Positions 44,712 to 57,600 of a DNA stretch of 64,000 bases are shown here, piece after piece (the first letter of the stretch is position 1; every line of letters begins with the position of its first letter). The DNA lies in assembly GCF_035582795.1 (NCBI RefSeq), contig NC_134370.1:31111501-31175500 (forward strand), read 5' to 3'. A program made the position numbers and the translations under genes. This stretch comes from Mycteria americana. Lineage: Eukaryota; Chordata; Aves; Ciconiiformes; Ciconiidae. A model generated the notes under the pieces. It was not told the origin of the DNA. It made no database searches and saw only the letters and a list, made by a program, of their open reading frames with translations.

Positions 44712-47317
44712 GTCAAAGAACTGCAGTAATGGCAGCAAAGGTGTTCATGCTAATACAGATGTTTACATGTACAGATGCTAGCTGGTTGGCAGCAGTAAGA
44801 ATGGCAGTTGTTGCAGGGCGTTGCTTGTCTGAGCAAGGTTATGTGCTGGGAAGAAAAAAGAGGGAGTTTACCAGGGGAGAGAAGCTTTTGCAGGGGACCA
44901 GGGGAAACAGAGAAGGCATTTAGCTCACTGGAGCGATGGCAGAAACAGAGCCAGCAGTGCCAAAAGCAGAGGAGGCCTTCTTCTGGTCTCCTTTCCTTGT
45001 TCCTCTTATGTGGCTTCTTTTGAAATCCTGCCTCCTTCAAGAAACCAGCCTGTGTAATGGGTGCTGCCCCTCTTGGCCAGCTAAGTGTCTGGGAGGAGAA
45101 AGGAGATATTGCTTTGCCATCTGGAACAAAGAATTCTTCAGCAACAGGTTTTTACCTTCTGTTTCTGGATCTAGAGAGGCAGATGTTGCTGCCTGCTACT
45201 GCTCATTAGGAGACTCCTGGTGCCTGAAAGGGTCATGCTGTTGCACACCAGCATCATGTGTTTGGCCATCCTTCTTCAGAGGGCTGGAGCTAGCAGTTGT
45301 CAGTATTTTAGCATCTTTTAAAAATGGTTAATTAAAAAAATTATAAAAATTAAAAGACGGGAGAAGAAGAAAGCATTGAACAATTTATTTAAGTCATCTA
45401 AAGGAAAGGAGATAGGGTTAATGTGAAGTATTTGAGTCCCTTTCTTGTTTGTGTAGATGTGCACATTGGTCGTACAAAGGAGGAGATTGGTTTTGAGTGT
45501 CTTTGCTTGCACAGTTGTTTTCATCTTTTAAGAGGTTTTGTTACACACTGATGTTTTCAACAGTTCTCAGATCAAAAAGGAGAGTGAGGTACTTCACCAA
45601 AAGAAGGGATCAGAATAGTGTGCATTGGATTTTATTAACACATTTGCAATCACCTTACCTCTTGCTTCAGTCTACAATGAAGTAATGCCATAGTGCAAAC
45701 ATGGCACACGGTGATGCGACAGGGCTGCTGGTTCCTTTTGTCAATTCATTTAATGACTGACGATTACTGATATTGAATACAAGAATGGGGTTTCTGATCC
45801 TTTTTTTATTCAAATATGCCAATTTGACAGAGGCTGAATAAAGCATGTCATACAGTAACATCTGATTCCCTATTTAGGTGTTTGTTTGCCCATCTCAAGC
45901 ACTTTGTGTGAGGTCTCAGCTAGAAGGACAGCTCCAGCAACAAAAATATCGTTCTGTTTCCAGGCACATCTACCCCCAGGACACTTGGGATGCTGGCATT
46001 TTTCATTAGAGCCAGAAATACTTTAAGTTTCAACCTGGTTATTTCCTGTATTCCAACAAGCTTTTTATGCCAAAGATATTTTGAGACTTATGTTTAATTG
46101 ACTTAAGGTTTTCAATTGTTGGTGTAGGAACTATTTTGTATATATGCTGAGAGCATCTTTGTTCTTATACTCTCAAAATGGGCTCAAAAATATGGGAATT
46201 ATCACCCTCATTTCAAGGACTAAGAAAGGTGACTTGAGTGAAATGAGGTGGTTTATCCATGATTACTCTGCCAGCCACTAGCATAATGGCAAATGGTAGT
46301 TTTATTTTCTGTTCTACCCTCGATGTTGTGCTGTGATGACAGGCAATAGGATTTAAAATATTCGTTGTAGTCTCAGAGATGCCATCCTTCTGTCTCCCTT
46401 GAGAGTGTGTGGTTGGCTTTCAGATTTGCCAAAAAATTTGGATATTGCCAATTGCAAGAGGGTGAGCTGGGTGAGGAAGATGGGTGAAGAGGACCCATGA
46501 ACATCACAGAGAACTTCCAGCAAAGCAACCAACATCCATGCAAATACCTGTTTTTTCTATAGGGTGTTCTTCTGTAGGGTGTTTTTGAAATTATCAAGAA
46601 ATTTAAAAGGGGTAAAATTCATCCACAAATGAGACCAAAGGTCAGAGGAGTCTCAGAGGTGTATCTGCCATGACAATGTTCGTGGCTAACTAGTGAAGGA
46701 GAGAGTGCAAGATGATTTCAAACAAAAAGAAAACTCCCTAGTGTCTGCTTCATTGTTTGTTTAAGTGCCAGCAGCCACGCATCATTTGACTGCAACCACT
46801 TTGTAAAGGGAAAAGACAATAAAAGATTGTGTCCTTCCTAACAGTGTATCTACTCTCTTTGTATCTGGCAGCCTGCCCTAGTAATGCTTCCGAGGCAGAA
46901 CTTTAATGGGAAGCTGAAAACTATCCAGAATTTGGTTTATGTACATTTCTAACATTTAGCATTCAATAAAATATATCGGAGGGCATATGCTGCTATAATT
47001 TTTTTAATGCTGTGGATCCCACTGAAAAGAAAATCATTTTTCCCTGGGTGACAAATTCCTTCCAAACCGTTTCACTGAAGCAGTCATTGCCATAATGGGA
47101 CTGAAACTGATTAAGATCTATAGCAGGTGACAGGTTTGAGAAGGAATAGTGTTTTCATTATTTAAAAATTAATAATGGAGGGCTTTTCTGCTTTAGATGC
47201 TAATATGTCTCAGCAGCAAGGTAAAAAATGTCTTGGAAAGTGCTTTTTCTGTAGATGAAATGTATTGTAAGAAAACATGTTTTCCCATGTTGCAAGAGTA
47301 AGTGAAAGACAGGCACT

Positions 47318-47490
47318 GTAATACCATTTACATTTATATATCACCTTTCATTCTGAAAGAGGAACAGCTGATTACAGATTACCCTGGATAGGGGAATCAC
47401 TTCACCCACCACAGAAATGCAGTCACCCCCAAGAGAGGGATGTAGCAGGTGTTTAACAGTGTATAGCACAATAGTGTGAACAAAAACATC
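47318..47490. repeat. Ancient dispersed-repeat-like stretch
   Basis: 'acatttatatatcacctttcatt' followed about 50 bp later by 'cacttcacccaccacagaaatgcagtcaccc' and 'tgtttaacagtgtatagcac' is reminiscent of an old, low-copy amniote repeat with a 'ttatatagc-cctttca' start. I cannot name the family with certainty, and no alignment was possible. Confidence 0.3.
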
Positions 47491-50400
47491 ACTACCAGAT
47501 GAAACATACTGGGAAATTATATGCAGGCAAGGATGTTGTGTGCAGGCTAAAACGGAGCCTAGAGTTTGAATTAAAGAAAAACTGGATCCAGATTGTGCTC
47601 ACCTTTTCCAGCCTATGACTAAACACGGCCATGGTTAAATGCAGAACTTGATTCATTGATTTTTTTTTTTTAAAACTCGTGTGCATGGGGTTATTTCACC
47701 ACTTCTTTCTGTGCATGGCATAGTGTTTCTCCTTACAAAGGAGAAGCAGCAAGCTCTAAAGATGAGAGCCCAACTGAACCAGAGCCTAAAAGTGGAGCAG
47801 TGGAGTTCAAGAACTGATCAGGGACCATGTCACTGGAAAGGTGATCCACCTGTTCCTCTAATATGTATTTCCTTTCACTTCTTTTCTTCCCTGTTTCGCT
47901 TCCCATTATATCTCCTTCTTAAATGGCTTCTTACCCCATTTCATGCAGAGATGGCAGAGATTCTTTTTCTAGTGTTGAATCCCCTAAATGGGATGTCTGG
48001 GTATCCTCCTCAGGTAGGATACTTAAAGCCAGGTGAGCCATCATCAACAAGATCTGGTCCCTGGTCAACAGAAGCATCACAACAGATGTCTTGAGCATTC
48101 ATTGTGCTGGGTTGCTTAGGTCAAAATTTTGCAGGCCATGTTTTCTGTTGCTCAGGCCATCAATACGTAGTATTGCTGCTTCTTCACAAAGGATGAGGCA
48201 CAAGATATTTGGAGCAGGAGGTAGATTTCAGCTGGAAAGAACAGATGTTTCTTACAATAAAAGGCGTCTGAGATATTTTAGAATTATTTACGTAGATGAT
48301 ACCGCTTGGTATATTCCAAGCAATCACATAAAAATTCTGCAACTGTAAAATGCCTGGCTAATTGCAAAGACAATTTTATGCTCACACACCCTCTGGCTGC
48401 CTGGGACTAGTGAGGGCTGGTCTGCCAGGTCAGAGCTGCACGTGGGCAGCAGGTTTTGGCCATACCCTTCTTTGTTCCCAGCACTGAGGACTGCAGGAAC
48501 CTGACACAGTAACTTGCTGCTCCTGCTTTTTACCTGTAGAGGAGATATTACTATTCTTCCACATGTTGGAACACTAAAAAATGGATAAACGAGCTACGTC
48601 TCTGAGAAGGTCTGTTCTGAAAAGGACTGTACTCTAATGGCAATGATGTGCTAAACTTGACATCTCTTTTCTTTTTCTGTAACCAATGTCCGTATCACTT
48701 AAGTTAGTTGCCAGCTCCAGTAATGACAAACTAATTTGCACTGATGTCCAAACTTTGTGGACCTTCAAGTGTGCACACACTGAAATTCTTAGCAAAAACC
48801 CATGTCGTAAATGACTTTTGAAAAGTCATAGGGAATCAATGGTACAATTGGGAACAGACAGAAACCCGTTCCCTATCCGAATTGCTGTGTGCTTCCTTCA
48901 GGGAGCTGCATGTTTAGTCTCTCTTTACTCCACTTTAGTACACATAAAATGTAATCAAATTCAAGCTAATACCTATCAGGAAAGAATGAAATGAAAATTA
49001 CAGCTAGGTACTCAATTTACAGTAATTTGTGATGTTACCGCTGTGCTTACTATCTTCCAATATGCAGCCCTTGCTCCAAGAAATTGAAAAATTTGTTATT
49101 TTCCCATTTTAGCTCTAATAGGAATAAATACATCACCTGGAGGTAAGAAGTTTTCAAATAGTTCAAGAATTTTTTTTTTAAATCCGGCTCTGGAAAGGTA
49201 GAATGCATGCAGCAAATAGGTAGAAGAAGTGTTAAAGCTTCCTCCCAAAGTTCTTACCTTTCTTTAACTGCAGTTAGATGTTTCCTTGCTTTGGCATAAC
49301 TATGACAAATGATCCATAAAATCTCTGTTTGTTCACCTTATTCATATCGCTACCTGCACTGAAAATTACCTCTGGGGAGGGAGAGAGGAGGGGGGAAAGG
49401 AATCACACCTCTCTTCAGCAGTAAACACAGCATTGGTCACGGCGTGGCTGTCACCATCACAAGTGACTGATCTAGAGCTAATAAAAAAGCAAAATTCCTT
49501 CCCCCCTCCTTCCCAGGAATTCCAATCCCGATCATGATAACATATCCACTCTAAAAAAGGAAAGCTTTTAGTTTTTTCATGACAAACTGTGCCAAAATGT
49601 GGTTGGCAGCTTAACATCTTCCCCAGTAGTAATGTCTAGGAGATATTTTTGTGCTTTCAGTAATGAGCTGATGTAACACAACTCGCTGTGCAGTAGCTCC
49701 AACCTGTATTGGGGGTGGTAGGTAAACTGCTTTCATTTTGGGAAGGTTACCTGGTATTTTCAGTTCAGTTTATGGTCAGGAGTTTTCGTGGCTATTATAG
49801 AAATGTCCTTACTTTTAATTCCTCCCATGTAGAACTACAGAATTTCTGCCATGCTGCATTTCTCATCTGTTCATATATGTGAGTTTGATTTTGTTTTGTT
49901 TCCTCAACAGCAGTGCTGCTGCACCTCACAGACTGAAATGAATTTTCACCCCACCAACACCAAGGAGGCAATTTTGGATTTAACTCAAACTCTGAAATCG
50001 GAGTTTGTGGGAACAACAGAAATGAGGATGGTAGTTTGAATGTTTGCTCGAGTCTCTCCAGGTCCAATAACCTTAAAACAAACTGCATGACAAGGAGGTA
50101 AATTACTGAATCTATGCTAGTGTGAAACCAACATTTGTTATTACAAGTTATTATTACTGATATGATTTTAATTCTTCAAAAACACACTCTCCAATTTATT
50201 CTGCTCTTCCTCATTAACACAGTGATGAATCCCTTTCCATTTTTACCAAATCAAAATTCCATTTGGCCAAAATTCCCATTGATGAATTAGAGGACTAAAT
50301 TCAGAAAAGAATGAAGATCAGGAAAGTGACAATGAAAAGCACAGGATACATCTTAATATTGATGGCAATTGTTTCATTATTATTAATTATCATTATTCCT

Positions 50401-52931
50401 GTGACATTAGGTCATTATAAACTTGCCTGTGTCATTCCTGTGTTAAGAGAGATTCATAATTTTTATGTGGGGTGTTTGGCAACTGTAACAGCAGATGAAT
50501 CCACTTTTAGTTACTTGTTTTATTGAATGAAGTGCTCAAGCTAACGTGAGGAGAGGTTATTTTTTACTGGGAAGAAGCATCAAGCAATAACAGTTGGTTT
50601 ATCCTTTACAACTACTATTTTACTGTAACTTATACCTTTTTTTCTATGCTATACTTCTAAAGATGTAGGTAAGTGTTCACTAGAATTATTGAAATGGACT
50701 GTTTCATAGAAGCTTTCATTGCAGGTCGTAAAGCCATCTGGTCAAAATGGCCAGAAGACATATAGAATGGTCTCATTAAAGGTCAGACATACCCATCTGG
50801 CATGTCAGAGAGTCCTCAGTGAGTGATGAGTGGTAACACCAGTAGCAGGTTTTGTTTAGGGCTGTCTTATAATGTTAGGAGTCTTAAAAGTAGGCTATTG
50901 ACAAACCTTCTCTTTGTAAGAAAAGAAGTATGAGCTCTTATTAGATTATTTTTTTTAACTGAGGAAGATCTGTATGTTTTTGAAAGTTCTCTACTGGTAA
51001 GGTGGCAGCTCTTCTTTCCTAAACCTCTAAGAAAACACTGATGGTTTTCTGGAAATATTTGCTGCTTCTTAATATTTAACACATTTCAGTTGTTGCCTCA
51101 GTGCCTGTGCACAGGAGATGCCAATGGGGCCCAAAGACCCAGAGTTCTTACCAGCTGACAGTTAGCAGCAGCAAGATGTCCATGCTGCAGAGGAATAAAA
51201 AGAAAAAAAAAAAAAGCAAAGATTTTATTAGGTGAGAAGTTCTTTTCCTTTTTCCAGATTAGCAATCATTTTGCCTTAAGACACTTCTGTAAGATACAGC
51301 AGTCAGACCAAGTGTCCAGTGTGTCATCTTGGAATATCGCTCTGCTCTAAGGCAGCTTGTGAGGAGAGGGAAGATCCTTTGTGAGCTCTCTAAGCAACTG
51401 GAGCTCTGAAGCAATGTATTAGATCATGTTAATGGTCATAATTGCTTAGTAAATGCTATAGGTACACTGAAGATCATGCAAATAGTCTAATTCTCCACAA
51501 TAAGCAAAGAGTGCTTGAGGTGTATCTGAAAACCCAGTAATTCTCTGATTATAACTTCCAGAACACATTGCCGGTGCCTAGGGTCCTTCTTTAATTGAGT
51601 TGAATTTCACTGCTAGTTGAAAGATTTGACTTCTCCCACTGGGCCAGGGGTGATAAAGAGGCCTCCTCATTTTTGCTCTGTGGCAAAATCTTTTCTCTTT
51701 TATTACTTCTGCTGTCATGAGATGTGATTCCGATTGTGCTGCTCTGATGAATATAGAGCCTCTTCAGACACAGAGCAAATCTTTTTCATACAAAGTTCCC
51801 CCTCTCTCCTTTTCTTACTCATTGGTCCTGATCCCTCATCCCTCTGGATTCTGGGACAGAGCAGGAGAGGTCTGTGGGCTGGGGTTTTTCTGGGTGTGTG
51901 CTGTCTGTGGGAGCTGAATTTCACTTCTCTTCTACAGATATGTCAGTGAGATTATTTACAATCCCATCTGCCTGCTTTTCCTTTTAACCTCTTGGGAACA
52001 CTTCTGTGGTGTTTTGCCTATTCTCAATAATTCTTTCTGCTCTAGAGGCAAAACCTCTCATGTTCTGCAGTATGTTTTCTCCTGATCATTTATGTATAAA
52101 GTCTTTTGATTTTTCTTAATCTTCCCTTCCTTCCACATAGCTGTTCCTATCAGGTACTTAGGTACAGTGTAAAGTCTTTTCTTTCAAATTAATTTAATGC
52201 TACTGAAAGATACTGGACTGGCAATATACAGAACAGTAAGCTCTGTTCACAAAATGAGACCATGAACCTAGCATAGTTGCAAACTGAATTGCTGTTTAGT
52301 AGCTTGAGGTGAATGGGGTGGCTATAAACCACTGATAGCCAGGAACTGGTCTCGAGACATATTCAATCTTTTGGTCACTCTTGGCCAATGGCAAAACAGT
52401 TGTTGCTTTTGATTTTGGTTTTGTTTTGTGTTGTTTTAATGAAAGAATGCTGATGTTGGAACATGGAAGCTACTTTGATAGCATGCTAATCCAGTCATTG
52501 CCTAACAGGATCCAGCTCTGTGATAAGAAATGGGGAAAGGTTATTGTCTTCTAACACTGAAAAGGGAATCTTGCTGCAAAATGTATTTGTCTGTAGCTCC
52601 CCTGCCATTGGTGGCCAACCTGAATAAAAACGCTCCATCTTCTCCATTTGGATTGTCAATGGTTAGTTTCTCTTTTCTGGTATTTTTCATTGCACCCAGC
52701 GTATGCTGGAAACCAACACAGAAGATGTTGAAATGTTCTATGATTCCACGAAGCAAGGAGAACTACCACCGATTTGCAGAGTATGTGCTTGCTTCTTTCC
52801 TGGACCACATACAAATCATCTTTATGCTTGCATAGTACTTACCAGAGGTCAACCCCAAGCTGAAGAAGCTTTAGCAAGCTCACACCCAGCAAGGAGGAGG
52901 TAAAAATGGTAGGAATAGCATGCAGATGGCA

Positions 52932-52956
52932 TGAGTGCGATCAGCTATCGCACTCA
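52932..52956. repeat. Perfect 10-bp inverted repeat with CpG
   Basis: 'tgagtgcgat' and 'atcgcactca' are exact reverse complements around a 5-nt 'cagct' centre. The CpG-containing arms stand out in CpG-poor DNA. Confidence 0.8.
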
Positions 52957-54445
52957 GAACTGTCTTTTCGTCTTTGGTTTCCTCCAGGTAGAAGTTATTG
53001 TCAGCAAACATGAAAAATGTACTAAACTTGAGTGTAGCAAATTGTGGGGTTTTTAATTTGCGAGGAAGAGAATGAGGGAAGGATCATGGTTTTCTCTTTT
53101 CAACTGCATGGACAGTACTGCAGTGCTAAAGCTATGGATCAACTCTAGGGAAATAGGAGAGAACTCACCGTGGGCAGGATCCATCAGTAAACTTTGGCCT
53201 AGCGTCACTGCACATTTGTAACCTGTAATCAAATACTCAGCAGGGTATTAGATACATTAGCTTTCATGATGCACTGCGTTTCTTAGGCAATATACCATTT
53301 CTCAGTCGTGTGACTTTCTCTCAAAGGCAGCTAAAACTGGAGATTTACACAGTGATTCTGTAGAGGGGAGTAAATCAAGGAGGGAGAAGAAAAACTCAAG
53401 ATTTCTGTGGCAGCTTGATGAAATGCATGTTAAGACTAAAACTAAACTTAAAAATATCTCACTGCCCCCACTTGGTTCACAGGCACCAGCAAAATGTAAC
53501 CTCTTTCTCGGTTGCTTTTAGCTTAGGTTTTGCTGACAGTTCCCTCATTTCTGGTTGACCAAAATGTTGCTCCTGCTTGTTTTGTATAACAGAAGCACTG
53601 CTTTCATGCAGGCAGTAAAATAATTAGCAATGTTTGCATCTCGCAACTTGAAATTTGTCCTTGCAACAACATTTTTACAGTTAAATTTCACTTTGCTTAA
53701 CTCTGCAAATATATTAGTGCTCCAAAATCTGATGTCCATCTTACCAATATCTTATAGAGAGCCCTGAGGGATCCTGGTGGAGTTCAGGATGGAATTGGCC
53801 TCATTCTTTTACCTGAGCAATTAATAATTCATTTGGTGGTACTTACTGTGTGTTCCCTCTGCCCTCGAGGTAGGAGCCAACATTTCTTTAAGTCAGAAAA
53901 ATGTGCTGGCTTCAGGCTGGCTGTGAAAATGCATGCTGCAATGGTAATGGAGCCCTGTTACTTAGGTCCTGGCTCCAGCAGCACACCGGATTTTTTTCTC
54001 GTTTAGTGGGACAGGAGATGAGCAATGCCCCTGCAAGTCAGTTCTGGAGCAAAATGTGAGCTGGCTACCCCGGCGGGTGAGGTGTGGACACATGCAGAGC
54101 ATTTGCAGCATGCTGCAAAACTGCAGAACCACAAGCTCCTCCTGAACTCAAAGTTAGCTAATTTTGGCAGAGAATATTGCTAATCTGCCACCTTAGATTT
54201 TCATTTTCTGCAGCGCATCTCTGATCTGTTTTTTGAGGGAAAAATAAAGGCACCTAAATAAGATTGGTGCGGGTCCAGTCTATCTTTCCAACCCATATGA
54301 GAGATCATGATTTTTTTGTTGTTTACTTTTTTCAAAGAAAAGTATTTCAAAATAGTGCCTCTGATTTACAGTGGGAAGCTTAAGAGTAGGCATGTAAGAA
54401 GCATCATAGCCAGCACCCAGGTTCCTGCCTGTTAAGATGCATGTG

Positions 54446-54670
54446 TCGGTTCATCCCGCAGAGAGGTGTAGGAGCCCTCGGGACGCGCGGAGATACCGCA
54501 GCAAGTTCCTCACTGCCACCACAAGGGGCCAAGCTTGGGACACCAGGGAGGGCGGTGGCTGGGTGAGCCCGTAGGGACTCCAGGCAAGCAGCACCGACTT
54601 AGATTTTATGCCGTACGTTTTGTGACATACAGCTTTGCACAGATAAGCCCAAGGGTCGGTGAAGTGCGAA
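54446..54670. promoter_or_regulatory. Small CpG cluster with CTCF-like core
   Basis: About 14 CpG dinucleotides fall in roughly 225 bp, including 'gacgcgcgg', against a CpG-depleted background. Inside it, 54,519-54,530 reads 'ccacaaggggcc', close to the CTCF core CCAC-x-AGGGGGC with two differences. The cluster could be a weak promoter, an enhancer or an insulator site. It is too small to call a classical CpG island, and no exon was identified beside it. Confidence 0.38.
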
Positions 54671-57600
54671 AGCTGGCTGTAAGCATTCAGCTGCAGCTCA
54701 GGACACGCCTGCTTTGGGATCTTCTAGGATGCAAATATGCTGTACATTCATGATGCTGTCGGGCATAGCAGCAGTAATGCTCAGTGATACGCACTCCCGA
54801 TTTTGATGATGCCTCCCTTCTGAAAACATGGGTCTCAAACTATTTGCCAAAGCTTCCAGCTTGGTGAAAGGCTGCCAGGCAGGAAGGAGGGGGAGAAGGA
54901 CTGCAATCCTGAGCCCGTCAGCGAGCAATTAAGGTCCAGAGAGAGGAGTTTAAAACCCAAGGTGAAAAAAATTGCAGTGCTGTATTACATGAGTAATAAA
55001 GGAGACAAACATCATCAAACACCCACAGTACATTTATAGGCTTTATTTTAAGTTTTGTAAAGTGTATTAGAGACATTTGTATTCATTAAAGAGATAAAAA
55101 CCCTTTCGCTGGAACTCAGGTGTTTTATTTAAAAAGTTTGAGTTTTATAGGTGGTGAAAGAACCATAAACAGAGCAATGAAATGGTCAGAGGGAAAAAAT
55201 GTCAGTTGTGTAAACTGCTTTAAAAAGAGCAAGAGCATTTATTTTTCTTACATCCCTATTTAATGGATTAATGTATTATTAAAAAAGATAGATGATATAC
55301 ATGGATGGGAAAAAGCCCTGGGACAAGGAGTTCTCTCTTGTCTTTCTCTCCTACTTAGTATAATTTGTCTCCCAGTAGCATTTAGATGCACTGACTGAGA
55401 TTGAGGCCTCTGTGAGCACTGTAAAGAGGCAATCCCAGCCTGGAGAAGCATCACTTTGAGTGGAGAAGTGTAAGTGAGGATGGGGAAAAAGGGAAGTAGG
55501 GCGTCCTATTTAAAAATGGGCATGACGGTTACAGGCATGACTAATGTGAAGTTGCAGAGCTTGAAGCAACCCCTTTTGTTTTGATGGCTAGTATGAGCAG
55601 GGCTACCAGGAATAACCTTATTGTCTTATTATTTACTCCCTTTCCAGGTCATGTTTTCTCTCTCCTCTCCAGTTTCCTCCACTGTATCCCTCTCTTGCTC
55701 TGCAGTTTCTCTTTCCCTGGTTCTCCTTTCCTCCTCTCTCCTTGGTTTCACATCTGTAGCACTCAACTCCCTGCACTTTCCCCTTCAGAAGTTGTCAGCC
55801 TTTTTCTATTCCACTGTCTCCTCATCATCCACCCACTCCTGTGGCATCTTTTTAGTACTATTTGGCAGTTTTGAAAAAGGGCTTATGAAATAAATGACAT
55901 TTATAACCTGAGCATGTGAGTAATTTGCTAAAGATCTTAATTACCTGACAAAAATAAGCTAATCAGGAAGATTCAGTAGGGATTAATTGTGTTGGGAAAC
56001 CTGGGAATTTTTTTCCATTTTCTGCACCTGGTTGGACCTTCCAAATAAGCTAGCAGGTGCCTTTCCAGCAGGCACGGGAAATTGTAGTTTAAAATAGATT
56101 GGCTTTAGAAACAGGGTACTTTTTTCTCTTTTTTTAAAATGAGGGCAAAAGAGCTATGGGACTACAGCCAAGTTACTGCTTTGAGAAGCATTTGTTATAA
56201 AAGTTGTGGAACTTCCTGCAACACTTGTTGCAGCAGGGTTAGACTATGCACTGTTTTTTAACAGCACGCCCATGGGTTATGCCGTACCAAGATATCCTTC
56301 TCCATGAATTAAGTCTCTGAGCAACTACCTTGCTTAGAAGCTACTTTTGGGGACCAGAGCTTAGGTAAGATGCAGATCTGAAATGACATTATGGGTCTTA
56401 CTTGACGCATGAGCCCTGCAGCTGTAGATCTGACAAGCCTCACAAAAGGTAGCTACACGGTAGCTCTGTAATTACTTCCTGCCAGCCCTTCTAGGTATAG
56501 GATTTCATGGTCATTTCAGTGTTGAAACTGTTTCCTTTCACATGTGTGTTAAAAAATAGATGGAAGCCAGGATATTTTGCAGGTGCCCTTGAAAAGCAAT
56601 TTTTAACAGGATAATATTATTAATCATGGAGAAAGAGAGGATGAGTATGACATTTCTAGAGTATTTTCCTGCTCTATAGCACAGGCTCGCTCTGAACAAA
56701 TCAGTGAATCTCTTAACCCCCTAAGTTAACCAGCCTTCAAAACAGGAATGAAGTATTGCCTTTTCCATTTTGTGTGTCTTGTGTACTTAAGTTGTAAACT
56801 TGTTGAAAAACAGTCTGGCTCTTGTCACTCCTGCATCTTGTACCTCACTTCTGTAGTGAAAAGGGGAAACTGTATTAGAATATGGAAAATCATACCTTCT
56901 GAATGTTATTTCTTTCTTTGCTTCACTTTTAATTTTCATGTTAAAATGGTCTCCAGCCTTCCTCCTGACGGCTCTGCATTTAAAATAAAAGCACAGATTC
57001 TCACAGCTCTCTCCAGCAAGGAGGAAAGAATCTGGGCCAAATCTACCCTGGAATTAAACCAGGGATATGCCTGTTGTTTATCCTGCTGCTTTTGCAGAGT
57101 AGGTTTCTTTTTGCTGTTTTTTGCAATTATTCCCAGGGATCTTCTATTGCGGCTCACAAACATATGCCAGCTCAATGGTCCTTCAGTTTATTTTTCTCTT
57201 CCTGCAAGGTAACCATTCGTCCATGGAGTAATTTCTTTAAATGAGGCATTTTAATCCAAATTGCCAGTTAATACCTGCAGGGCTAGCTTCCCTTCTGATC
57301 AGCTCTGGAAATTAAGGGAGGCTTTGAATGCTGCTGTAAAGTTTTGCTTGCAGAAATTCTGAAGGACTTTTGAAACACAAAGCAAAAGTGGTAGGGCAAG
57401 CTCTGAAGCTTCAGACAAAATGCAAAACTGTAGGGGGAAAAAAAGTAGTGTCAGATTAACTTTGTGCTCAGGTCTCTCAGGTTGTTTGGTCTGGGTTCAG
57501 ATTCTGAAGGATGCTGTAAGTAAAAATGAGGCTGGGGTGTCACTGCACTGTACTTGTTCATTAATGTAGAACAACTAGTGTCATGCTCTTTTGTGCCTTT

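Larger units (their letters stand above)
42205..47315. other. Noncoding stretch, no gene seen
   Basis: No gene is supported. The 43.76 kb polypyrimidine tract and 44.68 kb hairpin are listed separately. The part 44,390-45,330 has higher GC, with open frames of 71-131 codons on both strands. It resembles no protein family and has no clear splice framework. At 46,195-46,300 a faint reversed MIR-core resemblance exists. Confidence 0.5.

Noticed and set aside
47681..48094. 137-codon + strand frame
   Set aside because: Low-information translation mixing hydrophobic and random stretches, with no recognisable domain or splice framework.
48091..48348. Frame containing Y-V-D-D, resembling a reverse transcriptase active site
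   Set aside because: No other RT block precedes or follows it and the surroundings match no retroelement. A four-residue match is expected by chance.
56748..57212. 154-codon open frame
   Set aside because: The translation is rich in C, F and L with no domain resemblance, overlaps a minus-strand frame and lacks splice or promoter support.
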